Shown: positions 55,879-64,000 of the stretch, piece after piece
Numbering within the stretch: the stretch's first letter is position 1
How the letters are laid out: every line of letters begins with the position of its first letter
Source of the DNA: Blastococcus mobilis
GTDB lineage: Bacteria; Actinomycetota; Actinomycetes; Mycobacteriales; Geodermatophilaceae
Length of the DNA: 64,000 bases
Assembly: GCF_900188025.1 (NCBI RefSeq)
Contig: NZ_FZNO01000004.1
Span: forward strand, 124,001 to 188,000
Reading direction: 5' to 3'
Made by a program: the position numbers and the translations under genes
Notes under the pieces: model-generated
The model's database searches: none
Seen by the model: the letters and a program-made list of their open reading frames with translations, nothing else
What the model was told of the DNA's origin: nothing

Positions 55879-55899
55879 GGTGGGGGCAGGACGGCCCGC

Positions 55900-57405
55900 T
55901 CAGAAGGCCAGCGCCGCCCCCGGGTCGTGCAGCAGCGCTCCGATGTCGGCGAGGAAGCGCGACCCCAGCTCCCCGTCGATGATCCGGTGGTCGAAGGACA
56001 GCGCCAGCTGGGTCACCTGCCGGGGCACGACCTTGCCCTTGTGCACCCACGGCATCTCCCGGACCGCACCGAAGGCCAGGATCGCCGACTCCCCCGGGTT
56101 GAGGATCGGTGTCCCGGTGTCGACGCCGAAGACGCCCACGTTGGTGATCGTGATCGTTCCGCCCGTCATGTCCGCCGGTGTCGTCCGCCCCGCGCGGGCG
56201 GTGGCCGTCAACTCGGTGAGCGCCCCGGCCAGCTCGGTCAGGGAGAGCCGCCCGGCGTCCTTGATGTTGGGGACGACCAGCCCGCGGGGGGTGGCCGCCG
56301 CGATACCGAGGTTGACGTAGTCCTTGACCACGATCTCCTGGGCCGCGTCGTCCCAGGAACTGTTCACCATCGGGTGCCGGCGGACGGCGAGCAGCAGCGC
56401 CTTGGCCACGAAGAGCAAGGGGCTGACCTTGACGCCGGCCAGCTCCGGGCGCGCGGCGAGCCGGTTCCGCAGCTTCATGGTCCGGGTGACGTCGACGGTG
56501 AGGAACTCGGTGACGTGCGGCGCGGTGAACGCGCTGGCCACCATCGCCGCCGCGGTGTGCTTGCGAACGCCCTTGATCGGGATCCGCTGCTCGCGGCCCT
56601 CCGCGGGCAGCGCGCCGCCGAAGGCGCCCTGGACGACGGTGTCGTCCGACGCGGCCCGGGCGACCGCGGCGTCGACGTCGGCCCGGGTGATGATGCCGCC
56701 GGCGCCGCTCCCGGAGACGGTGGCCAGGTCGACGCCGAGGTCCTTGGCGTACTTGCGCACCGGCGGCTTGGCCAGCGGGCGGAGCCGGCCCCGGCCCGGG
56801 GTAGCCCCGGCCGCCGTGGCGGCCTCGCCGCGCAGGGCGGCCGCCTCGGCCTGGCGGCCGACCTCCAGGCCACCGTGCCGGACGGGCTTGGTGTCGGCGT
56901 CGGGGGCGGTGGTGAGCAGCGGCGGGTGGTCCGTGCCGCCGGTGGCGTGGTCGGCGCCGGGCCGTGCCGTGGCTCGCTCGGCGACGGCGGCGCCCGTCCG
57001 CCTCGGGCGGCGTCGGGCGTCGGTGGTGCGTGGCCCGTAGCCGACCAGGACCGACGTCCGCCCACCCGGCGCGGGCCCGCCGATCAGGCCCGCGGCCGGC
57101 TCGGCGTCGGCCGCTGGAGCGGTGGGAGCCGCATCGCCGGCAGGTGCGGCCCCACCCTCCCCGCCGGTGTCGATGGTGATGATCGGGGTGCCGACGTCGA
57201 CCATCGTGCCCGCGTCGAACAGCAGCTCGGTGACCGTGCCGGCGTAGGGCGAGGGCAGCTCGACGGCGGCCTTCGCCGTCTCCACCTCGCACAGCGGCTG
57301 GTTCACCGTGACCGTGTCTCCGACGGCGACCAGCCACTGCAGGATCTCGCCCTCGGTGAGGCCCTCACCGACATCGGGCAGCTTGAACTGGCGCAGCGCG
57401 GTCAT
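55900..57405 (-). CDS. bkdC: Branched-chain 2-oxoacid dehydrogenase E2 (dihydrolipoamide acyltransferase)
   Basis: 501 residues: lipoyl domain (1-80) with lipoylated K45 in VETAKAAVELPSP, a long Ala/Pro linker, an E1/E3-binding domain (about 220-255, PPVRKYAKDLGVDLATVSGS) and a catalytic domain with the active-site SFDHRIIDG near the C-terminus. It takes the acyl group from E1 and passes it to CoA. Third gene of the operon, two bases after E1 beta. E3 is not in the window. The 3' hairpin D follows. Confidence 0.93.
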   Translation of the reverse strand: MTALRQFKLPDVGEGLTEGEILQWLVAVGDTVTVNQPLCEVETAKAAVELPSPYAGTVTELLFDAGTMVDVGTPIITIDTGGEGGAAPAGDAAPTAPAADAEPAAGLIGGPAPGGRTSVLVGYGPRTTDARRRPRRTGAAVAERATARPGADHATGGTDHPPLLTTAPDADTKPVRHGGLEVGRQAEAAALRGEAATAAGATPGRGRLRPLAKPPVRKYAKDLGVDLATVSGSGAGGIITRADVDAAVARAASDDTVVQGAFGGALPAEGREQRIPIKGVRKHTAAAMVASAFTAPHVTEFLTVDVTRTMKLRNRLAARPELAGVKVSPLLFVAKALLLAVRRHPMVNSSWDDAAQEIVVKDYVNLGIAAATPRGLVVPNIKDAGRLSLTELAGALTELTATARAGRTTPADMTGGTITITNVGVFGVDTGTPILNPGESAILAFGAVREMPWVHKGKVVPRQVTQLALSFDHRIIDGELGSRFLADIGALLHDPGAALAF

Positions 57406-57407
57406 CC

Positions 57408-58388
57408 TCAGAACTCCATGGAACGGTCGACGGCGTCGAGCACCCGGTCCAGGTCGGGCAGGTACTCCTCTTCCAGCTTCGACGGCGGGTACGGGGTGTC
57501 GTAGCCGCCGACGCGCAGCACCGGCGCCTCGAGGGAGTGGAAGCAGGTCTCGGTCACGCGGGCGGCGATCTCCGCGCCCAGGCCCAGCGTGGTCGGCGCC
57601 TCGTGGGCGACGACGCAGCGGCCGGTGCGGCGAACGGACTCGTAGACCGGCTCGAGATCCAGCGGGGACACCGTCCGCAGGTCGACGACCTCCAGAGAGC
57701 GGCCCTCCTCCGCGGCGGCCTCCGCGGCCTGCAGGGCGGTCTTCACCATCGGGCCGTAGGCGAGCACGGTGACGTCGTCGCCGCCGCGGACCACCCGGGA
57801 CCGGAACAGCGGCTCGGGCGTCGCGGACGTGTCCACCTCCGCCTTCTCCCAGTACCGCCGCTTGGGCTCCAGGAAGATGATCGGGTCGGGGTGGGCGATG
57901 GCCTGCTGGATGCCCCAGTAGGCGTCGACGGGGTTGCTGACGGCGACCACTTTGAGCCCGGCGGTGTGCGCGAAGTAGGCCTCGGGGCTCTCGCTGTGGT
58001 GCTCGACCGCGCCGATGCCGCCGCCCATGGGGATGCGGATGACGATGGGCATCGCGACCCTGCCCTGCGAGCGGGCATGGATCTTGGCGACCTGGGTGAC
58101 GATCTGGTTGTAGGCGGGGAAGACGAACCCGTCGAACTGGATCTCGCAGACCGGCCGGTAGCCGCGCATGGCCAGGCCGACGGCGGTCCCCAGGATGCCG
58201 GCCTCGGCGAGCGGGGTGTCGACGACGCGGTCCTCCCCGAAGTCCTTCTGGAGTCCGTCGGTGATCCGGAAGACACCGCCGAGCTTGCCGATGTCCTCGC
58301 CCATGAGCACGACCTTGGCGTCGTCCTCCATCGCCCGGCGCAGCCCGAGGTTGAGCGCCTTGCCGATGGTCAGGGTCTGAGTGCTCAT
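57408..58388 (-). CDS. bkdB: Branched-chain 2-oxoacid dehydrogenase E1 beta
   Basis: 326 residues, ATG 58388 overlapping the E1 alpha stop by one base (TGATG). Matches E1 beta chains throughout: VVLMGEDIGKLGGVFRITDG, EAGILGTAVGLAMRGYRPVC, PMGGGIGAVEHHSESPEAYF and LEVVDLRTVSPLD. With E1 alpha it decarboxylates branched 2-oxoacids using thiamine diphosphate. Context with an Lrp regulator supports branched-chain amino acid breakdown over pyruvate. Confidence 0.93.
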   Translation of the reverse strand: MSTQTLTIGKALNLGLRRAMEDDAKVVLMGEDIGKLGGVFRITDGLQKDFGEDRVVDTPLAEAGILGTAVGLAMRGYRPVCEIQFDGFVFPAYNQIVTQVAKIHARSQGRVAMPIVIRIPMGGGIGAVEHHSESPEAYFAHTAGLKVVAVSNPVDAYWGIQQAIAHPDPIIFLEPKRRYWEKAEVDTSATPEPLFRSRVVRGGDDVTVLAYGPMVKTALQAAEAAAEEGRSLEVVDLRTVSPLDLEPVYESVRRTGRCVVAHEAPTTLGLGAEIAARVTETCFHSLEAPVLRVGGYDTPYPPSKLEEEYLPDLDRVLDAVDRSMEF

Positions 58389-59527
58389 CAGTGCTCGCCC
58401 CCCTCGAACGAGGCGTGGTACTCGACGAACTCGGCCCGCTGGGCGGCCAGCGGTGGCGTCTGCTCGGCGTAGACGTGGTCGAACATCACCGTGGGGTCCG
58501 GATCGGGCATGTCCACCGTGCCGCTGCGGATCCGCGCGGCGAGCTCGTCGGCCTCGGCCTCGACGGAGTCGAAGAAGGCGGCGTCGGCGACGCCGCTGCG
58601 CGAGAGGTAGGCCTTCAGCCGGGCGATCGGGTCGCGCAGCTTCCACTCCTCGAGCTCGCTGGCCAGCCGGTAGCGCGTCGGGTCGTCGGAGGTCGTGTGC
58701 GCGCCCATCCGGTAGGTGAACGCCTCGATGAACGTGGGGCCCTGACCCTCACGGGCGGCGGCGAGCGCGGCCCGGGTGACGGCCAGTACGGCGAGCACGT
58801 CGTTGCCGTCCACCCGCACGCCGGGGAACCCGAAGCCGGCGGCCCGCTGGAACAGCGGCACGCGGGACTGCCGCTCCAGCGGCACGCTGATCGCGTACTG
58901 GTTGTTCTGGCAGAAGAAGACGACCGGGGCGGAGAAGCTGGCGGCGAAGATCATCGCCTCGTTGACCTCGCCCTGGCTGGTGGCGCCGTCGCCGAGGAAC
59001 GCCAGTACCGCGCTCTCCGCGCCGTCGCGCTGCACGCCCATGGCGTAGCCGGTGGCGTGCAGGCACTGCGCGCCGATGACGATCGTGTACAGGTTGAAGC
59101 CCAGCGCGGCCGGGTCCCAGCCGCCGTTGTCCACGCCGCGGAACAGGCCCATGACCTGCAGCGGGTCGACCCCCCGGGTCCACGCGACGCCGTGCTCGCG
59201 GTACGTCGGGAAGGCCATGTCGTCGGGCTGCAGCGCGCGGCCGGCGCCGACCTGCGCGGCCTCCTGACCCAGGAGCGAGGCCCAGATGCCCAGCTCGCCC
59301 TGGCGCTGCAGGGCCGTCGCCTCGACGTCCCACCGGCGGACCAGCGCGAGATCGCGGTACAGGCCGCGCAGCTCGTCGTCGGAGATGTCGAGGGAGTAGT
59401 CCGGGTGCTCGACCCGCTCGCCCTCCGGCGTGAGCAGCTGGACGAGGTCGGGCTGCTCCGGCAGATGCGGGGACGCTGCCCCGGGTACGGGGTCGACCAC
59501 CTCGGTGGCCTGGCGCAACGCTGTCAC
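58388..59527 (-). CDS. bkdA: Branched-chain 2-oxoacid dehydrogenase E1 alpha
   Basis: 379 residues from GTG 59527 with GAGGAG upstream. The thiamine diphosphate motif runs from GDGATSQGE to QNNQYAIS. Also RMGAHTTSDDPTRYR, with the phosphorylation-loop region seen in E1 alpha chains. First gene of the bkdABC operon; the promoter lies in the 214-base region shared with the divergent Lrp-type gene. Confidence 0.93.
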   Translation of the reverse strand: MTALRQATEVVDPVPGAASPHLPEQPDLVQLLTPEGERVEHPDYSLDISDDELRGLYRDLALVRRWDVEATALQRQGELGIWASLLGQEAAQVGAGRALQPDDMAFPTYREHGVAWTRGVDPLQVMGLFRGVDNGGWDPAALGFNLYTIVIGAQCLHATGYAMGVQRDGAESAVLAFLGDGATSQGEVNEAMIFAASFSAPVVFFCQNNQYAISVPLERQSRVPLFQRAAGFGFPGVRVDGNDVLAVLAVTRAALAAAREGQGPTFIEAFTYRMGAHTTSDDPTRYRLASELEEWKLRDPIARLKAYLSRSGVADAAFFDSVEAEADELAARIRSGTVDMPDPDPTVMFDHVYAEQTPPLAAQRAEFVEYHASFEGGEH

Positions 59528-59668
59528 GGGGCTCTCCTCGCCGTCTGCCGCCGGTGCCGGGGTCACCGGCCCGCGGTCGTGGACGTGTCCGGGACGCCCG
59601 GGTGTGGCGCCCTTCACACATCCTGACACGACATCCCGGCAGGTGAGCAACCCCACGCCTGTAACGAT

Positions 59669-59700
59669 CTGCGCAACATCGCCCGAACTGAGTGCGCAGA
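59669..59700. promoter_or_regulatory. Inverted repeat between bkd operon and Lrp-type gene
   Basis: TCTGCGCA and TGCGCAGA are perfect complements 16 bases apart, and ACGATC flanks the left arm while ACGATCG follows the right arm. Placed 42 bases upstream of the Lrp-type start and about 140 from bkdA, it suits an Lrp/AsnC protein acting on both genes. Confidence 0.5.
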
Positions 59701-59741
59701 ACGATCGTGCACGACGCGGTGACAATGTCAGACTGAGCAAC

Positions 59742-60227
59742 GTGCCCGAGGTCGACGCCACCGACGCCCGGTTGCTCCTGGCCCTGGGCGAGGACCCCCG
59801 AGCGAGTGTGATGGCGCTGTCGCACCGCCTGGGGCTGGCCCGCAACACCGTGCAGGCCCGGCTCGCCCGGCTGGAGAGCAACGGCGTGCTCGCCCCCCTG
59901 GACCGGCGGGTGCGCCCGGAGGCCCTCGGCTACCGGCTGAGCGCGTACGTGACCGTGCAGGTGGCGCAGCGCGGCCTCGCCGACGTCAGCGCCGCACTCG
60001 CACAGATTCCCGAGGTGCTCGAGGTGACCGGCCTGTCCGGTGTGGCCGACCTGCTCGTGCAGGTCGCCGCGAAGGACGCCGACGACCTGTGGCGCCTCAC
60101 CGAGCAGGTCCTGGCCATTCCCGGCGTCCAGCGGATCGACACCGCCCTGGCGATGCGGCGGTTCGTCGACCACCGGCTCGGGCCGCTGCTCGAGCGGGCC
60201 GCGGGGGAAGGGCGCGGCACGGACTGA
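59742..60227 (+). CDS. bkdR: Lrp/AsnC family regulator (BkdR-type)
   Basis: 161 residues from GTG 59742. Helix-turn-helix DARLLLALGEDPRASVMALS with HRLGLARNTVQARLARLE, then the RAM ligand domain with VTVQVAQRGLADVSAALA and LEVTGLSGVADLLVQVAAKD. Regulators of this type in the divergent position control bkd operons in response to branched-chain amino acids. The inverted repeat at 59669 is a likely site. Confidence 0.88.
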   Translation: MPEVDATDARLLLALGEDPRASVMALSHRLGLARNTVQARLARLESNGVLAPLDRRVRPEALGYRLSAYVTVQVAQRGLADVSAALAQIPEVLEVTGLSGVADLLVQVAAKDADDLWRLTEQVLAIPGVQRIDTALAMRRFVDHRLGPLLERAAGEGRGTD

Positions 60228-60338
60228 GCGATCGGCGCGGCCGCTACACCCGGGACGCCCGGGTCCGATACCGCTGCCCCGTGCCGAGCCGCGTGGGCCA
60301 CCGTTCCGCTGGTCGTCCGCCCGGGTAGGGCGGGAGTC

Positions 60339-60857
60339 ATGGCGAGGACGACCCCGATGGGCACGTTGGGCAAGGGCACACGCGGCATCAGCACGGCCGG
60401 CTGGATGCTGCGCGGAGCCGCGGCGGGGGCGGCGGGCAGCACCGCGCTGAACGCCGTCACCTACCTGGACATGGCCCTCCGGGGCCGGGGTACCAGCTCC
60501 ACGCCGGAGGACACCGTCGAGAAGCTGGCCGAGACCGCGCACCTGACCATCCCGGGCGAGGGGGACACGCGGCGGAACCGGGTGCAGGGGCTCGGTCCGC
60601 TGCTGGGGCTCGTCGCCGGGGTGGGGGTCGGCGTCCTGGGCGGCCTCGCTCGGGCGGCGGGGTACCGCTCGAGCACGCCGGTCGGGACGGTGGTGACGAC
60701 GCTGGGTGTGCTGGTGGCCGCCAACGGACCCATGACCGCACTGGGGATCACCGACCCCCGCACCTGGTCGGGCACCGACTGGCTCAGCGACCTGGTCCCG
60801 CACCTGGCCTACGGCGTCGTCGTCACGACGACGATGGACGCCTTCGATCGGCCCTGA
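60339..60857 (+). CDS. Actinobacterial membrane protein of unknown function
   Basis: 172 residues from ATG 60339. Hydrophobic segments at about 22-45, 85-108, 118-135 and near the C-terminus. Glycine-rich spans (GLVAGVGVGVLGGLARAAGY) and the loop RGRGTSSTPEDTVEKLAE are conserved in a family annotated only as hypothetical in actinobacteria. It is alone, with a hairpin and a PPOX-type gene following 40 bases later. Confidence 0.65.
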   Translation: MARTTPMGTLGKGTRGISTAGWMLRGAAAGAAGSTALNAVTYLDMALRGRGTSSTPEDTVEKLAETAHLTIPGEGDTRRNRVQGLGPLLGLVAGVGVGVLGGLARAAGYRSSTPVGTVVTTLGVLVAANGPMTALGITDPRTWSGTDWLSDLVPHLAYGVVVTTTMDAFDRP

Positions 60858-60875
60858 CCGGCGAGAACGGCCGGT
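60857..60875 (+). terminator. Hairpin between membrane protein and PPOX genes
   Basis: ACCGGC and GCCGGT pair around GAGAACG, starting at the stop codon of the membrane protein. It resembles the hairpin at 34831 (same ACCGGCGAGAA). Confidence 0.4.
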
Positions 60876-60897
60876 TCCGTAGGGCACACTGCCCGGC

Positions 60898-61518
60898 GTG
60901 GACGAGATCACGACCGAGGCGGAGCTCCGGGAGCTGCTGGGCGAGCCGACCCCGCGGATCGCGAACAAGGACCTGCCCGCCCTCGATGAGATCGGCCGTC
61001 AGTGGCTGGCCTCCTCGCCGTTCTGCCTGGTGGCCACCAGCGCCGCCGACGGCAGCTGCGACGTCTCCCCGAAGGGCGACCCGCCCGGTTTCACGCTCGT
61101 CCTGGACGACGCGACGATCGCCCTGCCCGAGCGGGCGGGGAACCGCCGGGCGGACGGCTTCCGCAACATCCTGAGCAACCCTCACGTGGGGTTGGTCTAC
61201 CTCCTGCCCGGCCGGGGCGACACGCTGCGGATCAACGGCCGGGCGCGCCTGGCGCGCGACGCCGACCTGCTCGACCGGATGGTCGTCACGGGGCATCGTC
61301 CGCTGCTCGCGATGGTCGTGGAGATCGAGCAGGTGTACTTCCCCTGCGCCAAGGCCTTCCTGCGTTCCGCGCTGTGGGACCCGACGACCTGGCAGCCGGA
61401 CGCGATCGCCCCGCGGCCGGTCATCGCGCAGCGCGAGCGGCCGGAGGAGTCGCTGGCCGACCTGGAGCGCTACTACGGCGAGCAGTACTCGGCCGGGCTC
61501 TATCCGACGGCCGGCTGA
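60898..61518 (+). CDS. PPOX-class FMN-dependent flavoprotein (MSMEG_1061/DR_2398-type)
   Basis: 206 residues from GTG 60898. The split-barrel flavin fold shows SPFCLVATSAADGSCDVSPK, FTLVLDDATIALPERAGNRR and NPHVGLVYLLPGRGDTLRIN. This belongs to the pyridoxamine 5'-phosphate oxidase superfamily subgroup TIGR04025 (also known as MSMEG_1061-type), probably reducing or oxidising small molecules with FMN. Reaction unknown. Confidence 0.8.
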   Translation: MDEITTEAELRELLGEPTPRIANKDLPALDEIGRQWLASSPFCLVATSAADGSCDVSPKGDPPGFTLVLDDATIALPERAGNRRADGFRNILSNPHVGLVYLLPGRGDTLRINGRARLARDADLLDRMVVTGHRPLLAMVVEIEQVYFPCAKAFLRSALWDPTTWQPDAIAPRPVIAQRERPEESLADLERYYGEQYSAGLYPTAG

Positions 61519-61585
61519 GTGGTGCACGACATCGGCGATCTCGGCCCCGTCAGCGCCTGGTGGGCTGTGCGGATCACGCCGCGGA

Positions 61586-62908
61586 TCAGCGCCAGCCGGC
61601 CTCGTCGACCCCGCCGGGCACCGGGGCATCGGTGTCGTACGGCGTCCGGGTGAAGACGAACGTGTCCAGGTCCAGGTGGTCCTCGGCGATGCGCAGCGTC
61701 TCGCCGGCGAAGTAGCCGTCCAGCCCGACCCACATGCCGTCGTCCTGGGCGGTGAACCGGCTGGCGCGACCGCTGCGGCCGGGCAGCGGCATGAGGTGCA
61801 GCATCCCTGCGCCCACCGCGCGCAGGACGTACGGCGAGGGCCCCCAGAACCAGACGCCCAGCAGCTCCAGGGGGACCGGCGACGGCGAGGGGCGCCACGG
61901 CTCCACGACCCGCGGCTCGGCTGCCCGCAGGTCGCTCAGCAGGCCGAACACCACCGCGTCGAGGCCGGCGGTCGTGTTGGCCAGAGACACCGCGCCGGTC
62001 GCCTCCTCCCGGTCGACGAAGACGCCGGCGAGGAAACCCGGCATCGACCCGCCGTGGCCGACCAGCGTCCGCCCGTCCATCCGGACCACCTGGACGCCGA
62101 GCCCGTAGGCCGACCAGCCCGGCGCCGAGGAGTCCACGCCGGCCGGCACGGTCATCTCCTCGAGCGTCGCCGGGTCCAGGACGTCGCCGGTGTCGCCGAT
62201 CAGGAACGCGGCGAAGCGGGCGAGGTCCTCGAGGGTCGCCCAGAGCTGCCCGGCGGCGGCCATCACGCCCGCGTGGTGTTCCGGCTCGGGCAGGACGACG
62301 TCGGCCCACGGGTGGACGGCGGTGCCCTGGGCGGCCGGGGCGACGGGGCGGGGCGTCGTCCGGTCCATGCCCAGGGGCGCCAGGACCTCCGCGGTGACGG
62401 CGTCCTCCCACGAGGCGCCGCGTAGGCGTGCCACCAGCTCGCCGAGCAGGCCGAAGCCCAGGTTGGAGTAGTGGAAGCGGCGGGCCGCGCCGAGGACGAC
62501 GTCCTCGGGGGCCAGGCCGAGGTCCTCCAGCGAGCCGCCCGGCGTCCGCTCCCACCAGCCACCGGGGCTCTCCGCGGAGGCGCCGGCGAGGTGCGACAGG
62601 AGCTGCCCGACCGTGCGGTTCCCGAACGGCGTGCCGGGCAGGTGCCCGTCGAGGTGGTCGTCGAGGTGCAGCCGGCCCTCGTCACGCAGCCGCATCACGG
62701 CCACCGCGGTGACGGTTTTGCTGATCGAGCCGAGCCGGTACTGGACGTCGCTGTGCGGCTCGGCCACGTCGCCCCGGCCGGCCGACCAGGCCAGGTCCCC
62801 GTCGCGGACCACCCCGGCCACCAGGCTGGGCGACCGGCCCTCCCGCTGCGCACGGGCCGTCCGCGCCAGGAGGAGACGGGCGGTCGTCGGCAGCACGGGT
62901 TCGGGCAT
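61586..62908 (-). CDS. Serine hydrolase of the beta-lactamase (class C-like) family
   Basis: 440 residues from ATG 62908. Catalytic elements are S61-x-x-K64 (GSISKTVTAVAVM) and Y147-S-N149 (HYSNLG), with a third HGG (GHGGSMPG). No signal peptide is visible, so the enzyme is likely cytoplasmic and more probably an esterase or peptidase than a drug-resistance lactamase. A C-terminal domain of about 110 residues (from PWRPSPSPVPLELLGVW) is beta-rich, as in many such proteins. Confidence 0.88.
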   Translation of the reverse strand: MPEPVLPTTARLLLARTARAQREGRSPSLVAGVVRDGDLAWSAGRGDVAEPHSDVQYRLGSISKTVTAVAVMRLRDEGRLHLDDHLDGHLPGTPFGNRTVGQLLSHLAGASAESPGGWWERTPGGSLEDLGLAPEDVVLGAARRFHYSNLGFGLLGELVARLRGASWEDAVTAEVLAPLGMDRTTPRPVAPAAQGTAVHPWADVVLPEPEHHAGVMAAAGQLWATLEDLARFAAFLIGDTGDVLDPATLEEMTVPAGVDSSAPGWSAYGLGVQVVRMDGRTLVGHGGSMPGFLAGVFVDREEATGAVSLANTTAGLDAVVFGLLSDLRAAEPRVVEPWRPSPSPVPLELLGVWFWGPSPYVLRAVGAGMLHLMPLPGRSGRASRFTAQDDGMWVGLDGYFAGETLRIAEDHLDLDTFVFTRTPYDTDAPVPGGVDEAGWR

Positions 62909-62946
62909 GTCGGCGACCGTAGCGAGCCGCGGCCGGGGACCGCAGG

Positions 62947-63270
62947 TCAGGCGGCGACGGCCGCGTCCTGCGGCAGCCGCCCGGACCGCGTCGCCCACCG
63001 CTCGAACAGGATGCTGGTGAGGGGTGGGATGGAGGCGACGAGAGCGAGCATCGTCGTCCCGATCGACCAGCGCAGCACCCGGGCGGCCACCAGCGCGACG
63101 ACGACGTAGGCGATGAAGATCCCACCGTGGATCGGCCCGAAGATCTTCACGCCGAGCTCCGTGGTCTCCGGGACGTACTTGACGTACATGCCGATCAGGA
63201 GGCCGATCCAGGAGAGGGCCTCGGCGACGGCGACGATGCGGAACGTGGTGGCGGCGGTGCGGCGGGTCAC
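62947..63270 (-). CDS. DUF3817 membrane protein
   Basis: 107 residues from GTG 63270; the frame is open further upstream but those residues are Pro/Gly-rich. Three hydrophobic segments with FRIVAVAEALSWIGLLIGMY, GPIHGGIFIAYVVVALV and LVASIPPLTSILFERWA match the DUF3817 family, which often lies at the edge of MFS or energy-related genes. Function unknown. Confidence 0.75.
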   Translation of the reverse strand: MTRRTAATTFRIVAVAEALSWIGLLIGMYVKYVPETTELGVKIFGPIHGGIFIAYVVVALVAARVLRWSIGTTMLALVASIPPLTSILFERWATRSGRLPQDAAVAA

Positions 63271-63872
63271 GTCCCGATCCTCCCCGAGCCCTCCCCCCGG
63301 TCGGCCCGCCTGCGGGGGTGACATTCCCTACCCGGCGGGCAGGCCGTGGGTCGGCCCGAGGGCCTCGAGGGCGCATGCGCGGTCGGTCCCGGCGACGGAA
63401 GCCGAGCGTGACGGACCCGTCCACCCTCCCTGCGGCGGTGGCCGGACCGATCGGCACGAGCGCGAGGGTGACAGGGTCGGGCGCGTGCGGGACTGGCTCG
63501 GCGGGAGTTCTGCCTGGTGCTGCTGCGCCGGATGGCCGACGTCCGCCCCGATCTCGTCGCAGACGCGGTCCCCCGCCTGGGTGCGACGCCAGTACGGCAA
63601 CACGTGGGGGGAAATGTGACACTTCGTCGCCGCCTTGACCGGCGGAATCGCGAGCGTCGGATGGAGGCCGCCCGGCGCGGTGAGTTCTGAGGCTGGCGCT
63701 GTGCAGCCGCCGGGCGCCGCAGCGACACGCGGCCGCACGTATCCGCGGGAGAGGTGAGCCGGCGCTACGGCAGATCGGCGGCCGGCGCGTCCGTGCAGTG
63801 CTGCGGCGCGGGCGCCCGGCATCCTCCTGGCATGACGACGGCAAACCGTCTCTGGCTCATCGGCTTCTCGAG
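63271..63872. other. Mostly intergenic
   Basis: About 600 bases upstream of the DUF3817 gene. The only frame with credible codon use is the possible small one listed at 63517. I see no tRNA, repeat or strong hairpin. Confidence 0.35.
63517..63690 (+). CDS. Possible small basic protein, 57 residues
   Basis: From GTG 63517 (GGGAG nine bases upstream): [20 protein letters not shown], then a basic tail rich in Arg. The frame is closed upstream by TGA before any earlier start. The first half has GC-rich third codon positions, the second half does not. It could be a remnant of a DNA-binding protein or a chance frame. Confidence 0.2.
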   Translation: MLLRRMADVRPDLVADAVPRLGATPVRQHVGGNVTLRRRLDRRNRERRMEAARRGEF

Positions 63873-64000
63873 ATGAAGGAACCCCACCCGGGTCGGCTCC
63901 GTCTGCCGCCTGGTCCCGGCGTAGTGCTCCTGCTGTTGGCGGTCGTGATGGCCGTCGGCACCCTGGCGGTCGCGTGGGCGCCGGCGCTCGGGGATAACCG
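63873..64000 (+). CDS. Start of a membrane or secreted protein, cut by the window end
   Basis: ATG 63873 opens MKEPHPGRLRLPPGPG followed by a hydrophobic stretch VVLLLLAVVMAVGTLAVAWA, as in a signal anchor or signal peptide. Only 42 codons are visible. No family can be assigned. Confidence 0.4.
   Translation, partial: MKEPHPGRLRLPPGPGVVLLLLAVVMAVGTLAVAWAPALGDN

Noticed and set aside
63113-63822. Overlapping frames in the right-hand intergenic region as a defence gene
   Set aside because: Translations are compositionally biased and not continuous with any known domain; only one short frame has plausible codon use.

Overview
This window is about 64 kb of a very GC-rich actinobacterial chromosome. 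Codon use, GTG starts, start/stop overlaps, F420-type enzymes and the overall gene content fit a Geodermatophilaceae-type organism (Blastococcus, Geodermatophilus or Modestobacter). That placement is an inference from gene content, since there is no rRNA in the window. I see no tRNA, rRNA, CRISPR array, prophage or insertion sequence. It reads as ordinary chromosome with several catabolic operons and a few broken genes.

Layout. 1-6.6 kb is a cell-envelope region: a membrane glycosyltransferase-like protein cut by the window edge, a phosphatidylglycerophosphate synthase-type enzyme, an AftB/ZomB-like transferase, a PAP2 phosphatase, a GtrA flippase-like protein, the remnant of a UbiA-type gene, and a beta-propeller-like hypothetical. 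6.6-11.9 kb is signalling: a membrane GGDEF-EAL protein, then a universal stress protein overlapping a DevS/DosT-like haem-GAF histidine kinase, with a convergent DevR/DosR-like regulator. A DosR-like box precedes the stress gene. 11.9-13.8 kb is a two-gene type III polyketide synthase and methyltransferase unit. 13.9-15.4 kb holds a ribokinase and small proteins.

15.4-26.4 kb is a tightly coupled minus-strand catabolic operon under a TetR regulator: TIGR03084 protein, AtuA family, acyl-CoA dehydrogenase, carboxyltransferase, biotin carboxylase, second acyl-CoA dehydrogenase, and CoA ligase. The carboxyltransferase carries an in-frame amber codon. 26.4-33.8 kb has an LLM oxidoreductase, a second TetR, a LapA-like protein, a FadE5-like acyl-CoA dehydrogenase, several short acidic proteins and an MHS-family transporter. 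34-37.7 kb has 3-hydroxybutyrate dehydrogenase, a GAF-PucR regulator and a 3-methyladenine glycosylase-like protein. A secreted His-rich protein with a frameshift follows.

39-44 kb is a complete Liv-type ABC transporter (LivM, LivH, LivF, LivG, lipoprotein). Then come a tyrosine phosphatase and a GAF-GGDEF cyclase. 47.7-54 kb is a full fructose phosphotransferase system: EI divergent from regulator, 1-phosphofructokinase, FruA (IIABC) and HPr. 54-55.8 kb has an SRPBCC protein and an AGE-family epimerase. 55.9-60.2 kb is the branched-chain 2-oxoacid dehydrogenase operon with a divergent Lrp-type regulator. The right end carries a membrane protein, a PPOX flavoprotein, a serine hydrolase and a DUF3817 protein.

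The most unusual signal is a family of four 3'-end hairpins (near 31.74, 32.41, 45.04 and 55.84 kb), each just downstream of a stop codon in the sense orientation. They share a near-invariant 10-nt loop (TCGCAGGCTC or TCGCATGCTC) while their stems differ by compensating changes. Next are the tandem 65-bp repeat that carries the fruK start codon, the amber-interrupted carboxylase, the frameshifted His-rich protein, the DosR-box/usp/devS/devR module and the paired TetR operators.
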